Shown: positions 43,755 to 54,657 of the stretch, piece after piece
Position numbering within the stretch: the stretch's first letter is position 1
Layout of the letters: the number at the start of each line of letters is the position of its first letter
Origin: Tricholoma matsutake
Lineage: Eukaryota > Basidiomycota > Agaricomycetes > Agaricales > Tricholomataceae
Direction: 5' to 3'
Assembly: GCA_026075535.2 (NCBI GenBank)
Contig: AP026539.1
Span: 5,828,001-5,892,000 of the forward strand
DNA length: 64,000 nucleotides
Notes under the pieces: model-generated
What the model was told of the DNA's origin: nothing
The model's database searches: none
What the model saw: only the letters and a program-made list of their open reading frames with translations
Translations under genes and position numbers: made by a program

Positions 43755-45320
43755 ATGCCGGTGCGGAAGCCATGGGATCATGCGATTGAGATGAAGCCAG
43801 GGTTTGTGCCGAAGAAGTTGAAGGTATATCCGTTATCTCCAATGGAACAAGAAGAAGTGGATGCATTCCTGAAGGAGCAATTGCACAAAGGATACATACG
43901 ACCTTCAAAATCACCGCAGACGTCACCAATATTCTTCATGCCAAAGAAAGACCAAAGGAAGAGGATGTGTACAGATTATAGGTATTTGAATGAGTGGACA
44001 GTGAAGAATGCATACCCCCTGCTGTTGATCTCAGAAATAATTGACAAGGTGGGAAAAGCCAAGGTCTTTACAAAATTGGATTTATGATGGGGATACAACA
44101 ATGTACAAATAAAGAAAGGAGATGAGTGGAAGGCAGCATTTGCCACGTGTTGAGGATCCTTTGAGCCGCTTGTCATGTTTTTTGGGATGACTAGTAGTCC
44201 CCCGACCTTTCAAAATATGATGAACAACATTTTCAAGGACATAATAGACAAAGGCGTGGTAATAATATTTATTGACAACATTCTGATATTCATGGAGGAT
44301 GAAGAAAATCATGAGGTGATAGTACAGGAGGTGTTACAGAGGTTGGCGGAGAATGATCTATTTTTGAAACCAGAGAAGTGTGTGTTTGGGGCAAGCGAGA
44401 TTGAGTTCCTAGTATTATTGATCAGCCCTGACGGGATCAAAATGGATCCGATCAAGGTACAGGTGATCACAGATTGGCCTGTGCCCACCCATGTCAAGGA
44501 GGTTGAAGCCTTCTTGGGACTCGCAAATTATTATCGTTGCTTTGTGCACAATTTTTCTAAAATTGCTGCACCCTTACATAACCTTATGCAAAAGGGAGTA
44601 GTATGGAGATGGGGAGAGCAGCAGCAGACAGCATTTGAGGAGTTGAAGAGGAAGTTTGTGGAGGGACCAATATTAGCCCCAGTAGATGTCACACACCCTT
44701 TGCAAGTGGAATCTGATGCATCTGATTTTGCTACTGGAGCGGTATTATCAATGCTGTGCGAAGATGACAAATGGCATCCTTGTGCATACTTGTCAAAAGG
44801 GTTGAATGATGTGGAGAGGAATTATGATGTGCATGACAAAGAGATGTTGGGGATAATACAAGCATTGGAGGCATGGAGGCATTATTTGGAGGGATGTACA
44901 CATCAGATTGAGATCTGGACGGATCATCAAAATCTGCAATACTTCATGTCTGCTAAAAAGCTTAATCGCCGGCAAGCGTGTTGGGCACTATTCCTATCAC
45001 GTTTCAATTTTCATTTGGTCCACAAAGTGGGAAGCTTAATGAGGAAAGCAGATGCATTATCCAGATGTATTGATCATAAAAGGGGGGTGGAGGAGGACAA
45101 TAAAAATGTTACCTTACTCAAACCCGAATACTTTCGCATTTGCGCTATGCATCAAGGGCATCTATTAATAGATAGCTTGGAAATGGAAATGTTGTCTAAA
45201 ATTAGACAATGTTTGGAAATGGACGATGAAGTAGTGGAAGCCGTGAAAGCTCTGAAGGGAGAGAAGAAAGGTAATATCAAAGGAGATGAATGGGCTGAGG
45301 AACAGTTGTTTTGAGGAAAA
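43755..45320 (+). pseudogene. Gypsy C reverse transcriptase-RNase H, catalytic Asp lost
   Basis: Reverse transcriptase: [50 protein letters not shown] codons in KLDL.WGYNN and ATC.GSFEP, then FFGMTSSPPTFQNMMN and IIFIDNILIF (codons 44268-44279), where the second Asp of the active site is Asn (GACGAC to GACAAC). RNase H: FLGLANYYRCFV, ESDASDFATGAVL, WTDHQNLQYF, KLNRRQACWALFLSRF. A TGA at about 45312 (QLF.GKVYVP) closes the frame. Confidence 0.92.
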
Positions 45321-46724
45321 GTGTATGTACCGAAGGATCAGAGTTTGCAAAGGGAGATCGTCCGGTTACATCACAATACACTGATTGCCGGACACCCAGG
45401 AAGATGGAAGACGTTGGAATTAGTAATGAGAAATTATTGGTGGCCCAGAATTTCAAAGTATGTGTTGGGGTATGTGGATGGATGTGATACATGCATGAGG
45501 GGGAAGAAATTTCCAGAGAAACCTGCAGGAAAATTAATGCCAAACCCTATACCTAAAGCACTGTGGTGAGATATATCTGTGGATTTTATTACCGGATTAC
45601 CCGAGGCTCAAGGGTATGATGCAATATTCGTAGTATGCGACCGCTTTACAAAGGAGGTCCATATTATTCCTACTACTACAGAAACCTCATCATTGGGCTT
45701 GGTGCGCCTCTATCTAAATCAGGTATGGCGGTTACATGGGTTACCCGATACTGTTATCTCCAATCGCAGACCACAATTTGCTTCTGCATTTATTCGAGAA
45801 CTAAACAACATATTGGGAATTCAAACTAAATTATCTATGGCATATCACCCGCAGACTGATGGGCAGACAGAGAGAATGAATCAGGAGTTGGAGCAGTACC
45901 TACATATGTTTGTCAACTACCGACAAACCAACTGGCCCGAATGGTTGGCAATTGCCGAATTTTCCCACAATAACAAATTCCATTCGGCTACTTGTATGTC
46001 ACCCTTTTTCGCAAATTATGGATATCATCCTTGCATGGGAGTAGAACCCAGAAGGGAAGTCAAAGTACAGTCAGTAGAAGATTTTGTATCTAAGATGCAA
46101 AAGGTACAAGAGGAAGCAGAGGCAGCATTGAAGAAAGCATGTGATGACATGATGCGACACACAGATTGTACTCGAGCACACGCTCCAGAGTACAAAGTTG
46201 GTGACTTGGTATGGCTAAGTACCAAGGACCTGAATATTCCACGACCTTTGAAGAAACTTACAGAGAAACAAGTTGGCCCATATGCGATCTCTAAAGTGAT
46301 CTCGCCTAATGTGGTAGTGCTAAAATTACCCCAATCATTCAAGATTGATCCCGAGATTAACATATCCTGCCTATGCCCTTACTGTCTGCCCACTATTCCT
46401 GGCCAACAAACTACTCCGCAACCTCTGATAATAGTAGAAGGTGCTCCAGAATACATAGTTGAAGAAATTCTAGACTCACGTCTTCAACGGAATAAATTGG
46501 AGTTCTTAATAAAGTGGAAAAACTATACCGACGAAAATAATTTGTGGGAACCCAAAGAGAATTGTAAGCGAGCACGTAACGCAATCACCCAATTCTTTAA
46601 ACGTAATCCGAATGCTTTGCATCGCATTGCGAGAATGGTGTATGAGGGGATGAAATTCCGGCCTTACCAAAATTTCACAGAGGGGACAAACATAATATTT
46701 TCTCGCCTGGAAGTCGAGGCATAA
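45321..46724 (+). pseudogene. Gypsy C integrase with chromodomain, second Asp lost
   Basis: VYVPKDQSLQREIVRLHH, GHPGRWKTLE, YWWPRISKY and CDTCMRG form the N-terminal zinc region. A TGA (KALW.DISVDF) is followed by VDFITGLPEAQGYDA (Asp 1), ISNRRPQFASAF where SDRGPQF is expected (Asp 2 to Asn at 45762-45764, Gly to Arg in the next but one codon), and TDGQTERMNQELEQY (Glu). Then VGPYAISKV and a chromodomain (YIVEEILDS, FLIKWKNYT, NLWEPKENC). Confidence 0.92.
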
Positions 46725-46735
46725 AAGGGGGGTAA

Positions 46736-47135
46736 TGTTAGGAAACCACCCCTTTACCTGATAAAATTTCATTTTATTTTATTATGTCGAATTACGCTAC
46801 ATGACACCAAATGACGCTACACTTTGATAGCATGAGAATTCTATTTTGCATGCATCAAAATGTACGTGCATGTACAAGTGCATCAGTAACAACAATGTAC
46901 AATATGTGTAACATAGTATATAAACCCTAAATATATGCCTAGGGGACCCCAGTTGTGTTCTCTTAGGTATTCCACCTACGTTTTCAGTGTGAAAGGCCTT
47001 TGTCAACAAACTTACCTATTAATAACCCCTCACATCAAAACCATCAATTCCCCATCACAAGCGTGGATCCTGCCCCCTTCTTGTAGAGAGAACCCACACA
47101 GTCTTAGCTAGCAGATAGTGGGTGTCACCCTAACA
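46736..47135 (+). repeat. Gypsy C 3' LTR (400 bp)
   Basis: Preceded by the polypurine tract AAAAGGGGGGTAA (about 46723-46735). At several positions one LTR has TG and the other CA, implying a shared CG ancestor. Confidence 0.93.
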
Positions 47136-47140
47136 ACAAG

Positions 47141-49779
47141 GGTGCGATCATAATTTGAATCATAGATGCGCCTATGGATCGTTCAGGTTCCCATGCCTGG
47201 AATACCCCCCATCATAGCTGCAGCCATGGCAATACCTGACACTCTCAATGCAGAACAGCTACTAGAATACCTCCAGATCCTCTTGCATGGATTCTTGGAG
47301 CATGGTCTCAAGATCATCGCATATGCGGCAGATGGATCAGCTGTTGAATGATCAGTTCAATGGCTATTAGAAGAAACAGCAACAGGTCACAAGAAGATTG
47401 TCATAAAGCATCCCAGTTCAGAGCACAATGACATTGTACTGTCTATTCTGCTTTTTGGGTCTCAGCAGCAGCCGATTGTGATGATCCAAGATTCACAACA
47501 TGGAGCTAAAACATACCATAACAATGCCTTCTCTGGAGCATGCCTATTGGTACTGGGGAACTTCACAGCTTACTACGAGCATTTTCAGCGCTTAAGAGTA
47601 GAGAATGGACCACTTTACCTTCACAATGTTGAAGAGATTGATTGTCAGGATGACGGAGCTGCAATGCGCTTTTTCTCTGGAGATGCAATTGCATGGCTTG
47701 TTAAGCATTATCCCAATCTTTTAGGACCCATTGTCTACCTCTTTATCTTCAGCAAACTTATTGATGCATATCAAAACTGCCACATCCAGCATACAGAGCG
47801 CATGTGTATGAGATTACGGACATACTTTTTCATGGAAATTTGGGAAAAATTCCTCGGCAAGGCTGGGTACTCTAAGGCAAAACACTTTCTCTCAAAGGAG
47901 GCTTGTGGTATCACCCACACTCTGGTTGAAGGTCTTATCAAGCTCATTGTCATATATCGAGACCACCTACCCAATATCTATCCACTCATCTTGTGGCTTC
48001 TCTCAACAGAAGTCAATGAGCATGTATATGGACTGTGTTGTAAAATTGCACTGGACTTCACTATTCATGACTTCATCTTCATGGTACCAAAGCTTTTGAT
48101 TCAGCTTTGGGAATTTGCACTCTTTGGCCACTTTTCAGATGGAAAAGAGCAGGCAAGTAGTTATGCGCACCTGTATGGTGACACACACAAGATCAACCTT
48201 AAGGCCCTATCAACCTTCCCATCAAACAAGCAGATCAACGATGCAACCAGAGATGCATATGAGCAGGCAGAGAATTTGTGGTCCCTGCTTGAAGTAGTGC
48301 CTGCATCTTTAACTGACAATGTCTTCTGACTACCATCCATATGGTCTTGGTTTGTAGATGTCAACATTGATGCTTGCAGTGGTGAAGAGGAGGTGGATTC
48401 GGATTATGAAGATGGTGTCGACGATGATTGTGGGGTGCCACCTGAAGAAAGGGATGGTGCAAAGATTCATAAAACACTTGATGAACTGGAAGGGGTTGCA
48501 TTGGGATCTTTTGCAGAAGAGGAGAGGGTAAATAATTTAGCATTCACAGCTGTTTCTCTGACTATCAACAGCTCGATTGCAATGTAAGCACCATGTACTT
48601 TGTTGATCGTGGCAGTCATGCTTACCTTTGATGTCATCATAGTCACAAGCTTCCTGAGCCCGACAACGATGCAAAAGCAGCTGCACTAAAGGGAGATGCA
48701 GCCTCTATTGCTAACACCTTGAAGCAGTGTCTTGCCACATCACTCCAACCCATCGTAGGTCCAGACAAATCAACAAATCCCTTTGAATCAGCCACTTTGG
48801 ACATGCTCAACTTCAAGTCACTCGTAGACCTTTGATTCAATCATCAAAGAATTCAGGCGAAGACTGGGGTATGGAAACAATGAACTCATGCAACTTGGAC
48901 CCTGTGGGGAGCTCATCTAAATCAGACACGACACAGCATAAGGAGCTTGCGCAGCAACTTAGTGCCATCCTCAAGGAACATTGAGAGCATGGTATTTCCA
49001 CAGGAGTGGGTTGCACTTTACATTGGCAACCAGGTCGGAAACCTACAACACATTCTGAAGGAGAGATATCACCACTGGAGCTGACAGGGAATGCACTGAA
49101 TGCAGCAGAGGTGGCAGGTACACAGGCAAAGAAGGTGAGTACTAAGTAGGATCAATTTTTGTAATTCAGCTATTCTAATTTACAATCTCGTAGCTACTCG
49201 CACAACGCACACAAGCCATGAAGAAATTCAATCTGCCCATAGCACTCGAGAATGCCCATGTTTCTACAGTAACGCCTCTACAGGTTGGCAGCACTTCAGG
49301 GTATGGTCTGGTTCTATTTAATAATGTGGTGATGGTTGGACGAGGTACAATGTTTGAAATTTGTTGTCCGATTCATGCTTAATGAATCCTCGCTCATTAC
49401 AGTCCTTTCTATGTATTCCAAAACTGGTGGCAAGAACGGCAAACATGCTTGGGTCGCGAGTGCTACTCATATCACGTCAGTTTCATATATACCAATGCAG
49501 GTGTTTGAGCACATGCATAGCCAACAGTTCCACGTGGTTCACCATGCATTGCAGCATCTTCATCTCAAAAGATTCACTTTATTCCCCTCTAGTGCATTTC
49601 TCTGCACATTGAACTCAACACCACAGCAGATTTCCGGGGATCAACACATTGAACTTGCCTCTACAGACTACAAATGTTTCACGGAAGTTTGCGCAAGAAC
49701 TCAACACATTGTAGCCGCACTCAAACTTCAAAAGGGACAAAAGGCAATCAGGTTGGGGGCAGATGAAGAAGATGACTAG
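47141..49779 (+). pseudogene. transposase-like gene, part 3, with D...DxxH motifs
   Basis: After the acceptor ending 47165: MRLWIVQVPMPGIPP, then AYAADGSAVE followed by a TGA (Arg expected), VQWLLEETATG, and IVMIQDSQHGAKTYHNNAF. The DG followed by a DxxH..K...N motif resembles the RNase H-fold core of P-element/THAP9-type transposases, an inference from pattern only. The long frame 47478-48329 continues (CQDDGAAMRFFSGDAI, LIDAYQNCHIQHTERM, IYRDHLPNIYPLILWL), then acidic DVNIDACSGEEEVDSDYEDG. The C-terminal piece 49336-49779 has YSKTGGKNGKHAWV and ISYI/SYIPMQVFE-type sequence, matching the tail of the same family. The part between 48600 and 49335 is heavily decayed. Confidence 0.6.
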
Positions 49780-50038
49780 TACTGGTTGTTTATTGTCTGA
49801 AAATCATGTACACACTCTACATTACAGCTCCAGAGTGCTGTAGAAGCCAAAAAAAAAACATATTTCTGGGGAAAAAACTGATTTTTCATATGTCATGTTC
49901 GATTACCCAGATAAAATCAGCTCCAAACCTATGTATGTTACCATTGTCCAGATAAAATCGGGGTCAAGGTTGAAGAAAATCATCCGGATAAGACTTTTTT
50001 TCGCGAACCATACATCAGTAGGGGTTTTCGGGGGTCCT

Positions 50039-51960
50039 ATCATTGGCCAGTCATCGGGAGAGTACTTGGCATTGTTTGGTATTGTTGTCATGGCTAAATA
50101 TAGTATCTCCTTCAGTTTTCATCCAATTTGCACGATTTAACTTGCAAATGAAAAGTATGCTGTTGGTCTATCATTGGGAAATATTTACAAGTATTTGGCA
50201 TTGTTTGTTTATAGATCAAAAAGATCAAAATAACTATATCAGAGCCAGTTTTTACTCAATTGAGTTTATTTAACTTGTGTACTGTTGGTCTATTATTAAA
50301 AGATACTTACAAATATTTGGCATTATTTGTTCATATATCAAAAAATCAAAAAGATGATGTCAGAGCTGGTTTTAACTCACTTGAGTTTATTTAACTTGTA
50401 GAAGGGTGTAGCTTGGGCACTTTACACTGACAAAGGTTGTTTATCTTTAATTGTTAAATCATCAAAATACTGTATCTTGCCCATTTCTTGGCTGATTTGT
50501 TTTATTTAACTTGGAATAAGAGGATACACTATTGGCCCATCATTGGCCAATCATCAGAAGAGTATTTGGTATTGTTTGACATTGTTGTCATGCCTAAATA
50601 TAGTATCTCTTTTAGTTTTCATCCATTTTGGATGATTTAACTTGAAAATAAAAAGATACTGTTGGTCTATCCTTAAAGGATATTTACAGATGTTTGCTAT
50701 TATTTGTTAATATATCAAGCAGATCAAAAAGACTATATCAGAGCCAGTTCTAATTCAATTGAGTTTACTTGTAGAAGGGTATGTAGCTTGGGCATTTTAT
50801 ATTGACAAAATTGTTTATCTTTATTTGTTAAATTATCAAAATGCTGTATCTTGGTCAATTCTTGGCCAATTTAACTTGGAATAAGAAGATACATTATTGG
50901 CCCATTCATTGAGATAATATGTGGTATTGTTTGGCATTGTTTGTGGTATCTCAGTTAGTTCTTCTATAATCCAACTGATTTAACCTGCAAATAAAATATA
51001 TACTGTTTGTACATTATCTGATTTAGGTGTGCTAACAAAGGTTGTTTATATTTGTTATTAAATCATCAAAAATGCTGTATCTCACTCAATTCTTGTCCCA
51101 TTTGTTTTATTTAACTTGAAATAAAAAGATAGATTGTTGGCCCATTATTGAAATCTCATTTGGAATTATTTGGCCTTGTTTGTATGGTATTTATTTCAGT
51201 CAGTTCTTATATAAACGATGTTGTATACTATTAGCCCATCATTGTTAAGTGCTGAACTTGAGGGTGGAAATCTGTCAGACTCATATTGGATGATGTATCA
51301 GAGAGGACTTGGCTTCAACTTATAAGAAATTGTGCCCTTCACCTTGTCAGTGTCTAATTTCAAGACAAAGGTAAATGTAAGAATATCAGAGTTCGAGAGG
51401 AAGTCTGAGACAGGAGAGGAGACTAGAGATTGAGATGGGTAAACTTGGTTGCTTTATGAACTGAAGACTACAAACAGAAGTAAATAGGTTAAATACTAAA
51501 GAGCAGAGTTAGGTCAGAGACTGGTGGAGAACAGAGTAGTGGAAGTATCATAGGAATGGAAACTATATCTAAAATACTAATGCTATGCCAATCATTACTA
51601 AGTGACCTTGGTGGAAAATGGTTCAACAAAAATCCACATTGCTCGAACAGAATCAAGAGATATTATTATATATTTCTTATTATTTGTTATTAATGAAAAT
51701 AAGCTATATCTTCCTTAATGTTTAACTTGTAATAGAACAGAATATCATTGATGCATCATTAACATAATGGTTTCCACTATTTGGCATTATTTATTAGGGC
51801 TAAATATAAAGTTTATATCCTGTATTTTGTGTTTTATATATCATTCTGATCAGCTTCTTGAGCTGATTTAATATTTTTTGTTTCTTTGGATACTATTGGG
51901 TTTTTTATTACCAAATATTGTCAGGTATTTAGCATTATTTGATTATAGATCATAAAATAT
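50039..51960 (+). repeat. AT-rich degenerate tandem repeat region
   Basis: Recurring phrases such as TATTTAACTTG, TATTGGCCCATCATTGG, CTGTATCT..CTCAATTC and TTTGGCATTGTTTG with spacing of roughly 230-375 bases. The left flank of the TIR element (about 31080-31328) carries the same phrases and is the other half of this array, split by the insertion. No coding capacity. Confidence 0.7.
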
Positions 51961-52620
51961 AAGGACTTGTACCTGCCAGAATTGGCCCTCACCCCCAAGT
52001 CAATGAAAAATTCAGTGTGACCATCTTTCCATGTCTGTTTCCCCCACAGTCAGTAATTTTCAGCAACCATTACAAAAATTACTGACTTTACTAACTGTGG
52101 GAGTCAAAAATTTATAGTGATGTTATACATCATTCTAACCAGTTTTTTGAGCTGAGTTTCAAAATGACATGTATGTAGTGATGGGACCATCCATATATGG
52201 AATATAGTGATGTTATATACCATTCTGATTGGTTTTTTGAGCTGATTCCAAAAATGATATCAGGAGAGTCATGTGACCATGATATAAATGGAATATAGTG
52301 ATGTTATATACCATTCTGATCTGTTTGTTGAGCTGAGTTCAAAAATGGCATTGGGAGAGTCATGTGACTTACCATAAATGGAATATAGTGATGTTATATA
52401 CCATTCTGATCAGTTTCTTGAGCTGAGTTCAAAAATGACATTGGGAGAGTCATGTGACTGACCATAAATGGAATATAGTGATGTTATATCCATTCTAACC
52501 AGGATTTTGAGCTGATTTTGAAAATGATATCTACATAGTGATGTGATTAACCATCCATGGAATATAGTCATGTTATATACTTGGAGGTGAGGGCCAATTC
52601 TGGCAAGTATGAGTTCTTAT
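51961..52620. repeat. MITE-like inverted repeat with 90-bp tandem units
   Basis: Inverted ends share CCAGAATTGGCCCTCACC (51975 region) and GGTGAGGGCCAATTCTGG (52586 region). Between them, four or five units of about 90 bp repeat GGAATATAGTGATGTTATA and GAGTCATGTGAC. Inverted versions of the same units continue at 52650-52815. Confidence 0.7.
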
Positions 52621-52829
52621 GTTATTTTATTATATTATTAAACTGGATATGAACAGAATGGTAAATCACATCACTATGTAGATGTCATTTTCCAAACTCA
52701 GCTCAAAATCCTGGTTAGAATGGATATAACATCACTATATTCCATTTATGGTAAGTCACATGACTCTCCCAATATCATTTTTGAGCTCAGCTCAAAAACT
52801 GGTTAAAATGATGTATAACATCACTATAA

Positions 52830-52981
52830 CTTTTTGACTCCCATGGGTAGTAAAGTCAGTAATTCTTGTAATGGTTGCTGAAAATTACTGACCATGGGGA
52901 AAACAGACATCAAAAAATAGTCACACTGAATTTTTCATTGATTCTGGGTTTGAAGAATGAGTCTTAACTTTGTTAAGGACT
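52830..52981 (-). repeat. right arm of the long inverted repeat (partner 30752-30960)
   Basis: See the left arm. It ends GTTAAGGACT at 52981. The adjacent 52982-53290 is AT-rich and I recognise nothing in it. Confidence 0.6.
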
Positions 52982-53431
52982 CATAACATTGAGATATAGA
53001 AGTTCTATTGGCCATTGGCTCATGGCAAGTGGCTAAATTAAAATTGGTTACCAATAACTGATGGGATCAAACAATGTTTGCAGAAGACCCTCCAGCTTTT
53101 GAGGTCCTCTATGTGTCAAATATTTTGAGACATTTACCTATTTTATTTGTGATGCTATATCCAGATTATTGAAAACAAGTGGCTTGGCTAGTGGCAACAT
53201 TATGTGTGCCAACAAGGCACTCCAACAGGTAATTGACCTTGCTAAACCATTTTAATAGACTATGGTACATATATTAGAGCATTTGAGAGCATAAAAAATA
53301 GTAGTATTCATATGGATACCCATGGATACCCATGGATGATCCATGGATCCACCCATATCCATGGACTTTAGTACATCATCCATGGATATTCACCCAGATG
53401 GACCCGGGTCCATCCACGGTAGTCCCTATTT

Positions 53432-54657
53432 AAACAGCTGTTGGAAGGGGCGGCATACATGGCAGAGTGCTTCACAACATCCTAATGGTAGGTACATGGC
53501 CAAACTTTTGCAACCAACCACTAATCAACCTTACCAGGGACACCATGTCCATATAAATTGGGTCAAGGTTATCAACCCGCCACTCACATTTATGAAGCAA
53601 CAGTCTACATCAAGCAGTACATCAGCAGATCTGCTCATTGCCCACCCACCCCATCCATTTGCATTGGATCCATCAGAGTGCATGCCATGGATCAAAACAG
53701 AAGTTGTTGTCTGCAAGGTCAAGCATCCAATGAAGGGTTATCGTGCAATCATCAAGGATGTTCTGCCTCTGCAGGACAATTTAAGTGGCCTCAGAATAAC
53801 TGCTCAGTTCACCCACATTAACCCTGCCCATCCATTGAAAACTGAGGTTTTGGACTATGATGACATTGTGGAAGTATTGTATGTTACTCTAATTTCTGTT
53901 GGCGGGCATTGTGACTAATTTCCTTTGAGTTCTGGTCTCCACTTATACAATTTTGCCCTGTCTTCAAGTGACCTCTTCAAACCTCTTCTGAGACATCCTG
54001 TGAGGGCTCCAGCACCCCGGCAAACCCCAGCTGATGGTGGTAGTTGTACCCCCATGCCGAATTACATTCTCTCATCGCCCGCTTGGAATCCATCATCATG
54101 GACTCCACAGACTCCCCTCTCTGATTTCCCAGAGATTGAGTTGACTTCCTCTTCTCATCAGCTGCCTATCTCCCCACAGCAGCAACATCCAGCGCACTCT
54201 CTACTAGACTCGCGACTTACTGGTGCAAAAATGAAGGTATCGGTTATGGGTGGAGAACATAAAGATAAGGAAGTGGCTGTTACAATTATGCAAATATCTG
54301 GGCAACTATCCATCTGGTTCTCACACTACAAGACATCAGGATTCTTGCCTCCGGAACAGGTTTCTCCCAAGCACCCTCACCAAATGCGTGACAACAGGCC
54401 ACTTGTTGTGATTGACGGTGAGCACTGTGGCAAAAATCTTCGCTGAATCCACCATCAATATGAAGATGGCCGACCAATTGTCATGGTGGCTGTTATCCAT
54501 CAGATGGAGGATGGTCAAGGAAGTCTCTCAGAGGAATGCTTGGAGTTCAGTCCTGATGAACTGTGTGTTGGCCATGAGACGAAGGAGGAAAAACAATGGA
54601 ATGATGGACTGATGTCTGGTCTTTGGAAGGAGGCGAGGAAGACACATGAAGATAAGT
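53432..54657 (+). pseudogene. Spt5-like KOW gene, C-terminal exons
   Basis: Resumes after the nest: GCTGTTGGAAGG continues the frame of 30237, then an intron (GTAGGTACATGG...TTACCAG, about 53490-53539), then GHHVHINWVKVINPP. Next come PWIKTEVVVCKVKHPMKGYR and AIIKDVLPL (another KOW-type unit) with LDYDDIVEV. The Pro-rich stretch (WNPSSWTPQTP) resembles C-terminal repeats of Spt5 relatives. The last unit includes VVIDGEHCGKNLR and, after a stop in that frame (TGA, Arg plausible), IHHQYEDGRPIVMVAVIHQ and EECLEFSPDELCV, ending near 54657. Order and motifs match the N-terminal pieces, so I treat all as one gene. Confidence 0.65.

Larger units (their letters stand above)
40934..47135 (+). mobile_element. 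Gypsy C, Ty3/Gypsy chromovirus, 6202 bp, inside an intron
   Basis: Two 400-bp LTRs (TGTTAGG...CCTAACA) and a perfect target duplication ACAAG (40929-40933, 47136-47140). Coding on the plus strand: gag, protease, reverse transcriptase, RNase H, integrase, chromodomain. It lies within a reconstructed 51-base intron of the transposase-like gene (donor 40908, acceptor ending 47165). LTRs differ at many sites, nearly all CpG-derived, so it looks older or more heavily methylated than Gypsy B. Confidence 0.95.
31329..50038 (+). mobile_element. Ulp1-protease/transposase-like TIR element (about 6.46 kb without B and C)
   Basis: Left end AGGACCCCTGAAAGCCCC and reversed right end AGGACCCCCGAAAACCCC match at 16 of 18 positions. 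Flanks ATTATTGG (31321-31328) and ATCATTGG (50039-50046) are an 8-bp duplication with one difference. The target is an AT-rich repeat array that continues on both sides. Inside each end are repeated TCCGGATAA/TCCAGATAAAAT motifs. Coding runs left to right: a Ulp1-like region, then a transposase-like gene, so the whole is a coherent two-domain DNA transposon later cut by Gypsy B and C. Confidence 0.7.
30238..53431. mobile_element. outermost nested insertion in the Spt5-like gene (about 23.2 kb)
   Basis: The left end TAGGGACTGCCATGGATGG (30238) is the inverse of the right end CCATCCACGGTAGTCCCTA (to 53428), and both are followed by GGAT/ATCC-rich subterminal repeats. The flanks TAACAGCT (30230-30237) and AAACAGCT (53432-53439) look like an 8-bp duplication with one mismatch, if three extra bases (TTT) at the right end are accepted. 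Joining at this point keeps the Spt5-like frame open to a GTAGGT donor. TAGGG ends fit hAT. The element has been inflated by later insertions; no transposase of its own was recognised. Confidence 0.65.

Noticed and set aside
30752..52981. Defined transposon bounded by the AGTCCTTAA inverted repeats
   Set aside because: The inverted arms are real, but I could not find a matching target duplication, so I list only the arms.
26860..54657. Essential SPT5 gene of the fungus
   Set aside because: The copy is broken many times over and belongs to a multicopy mushroom family; an essential gene could not be in this state.
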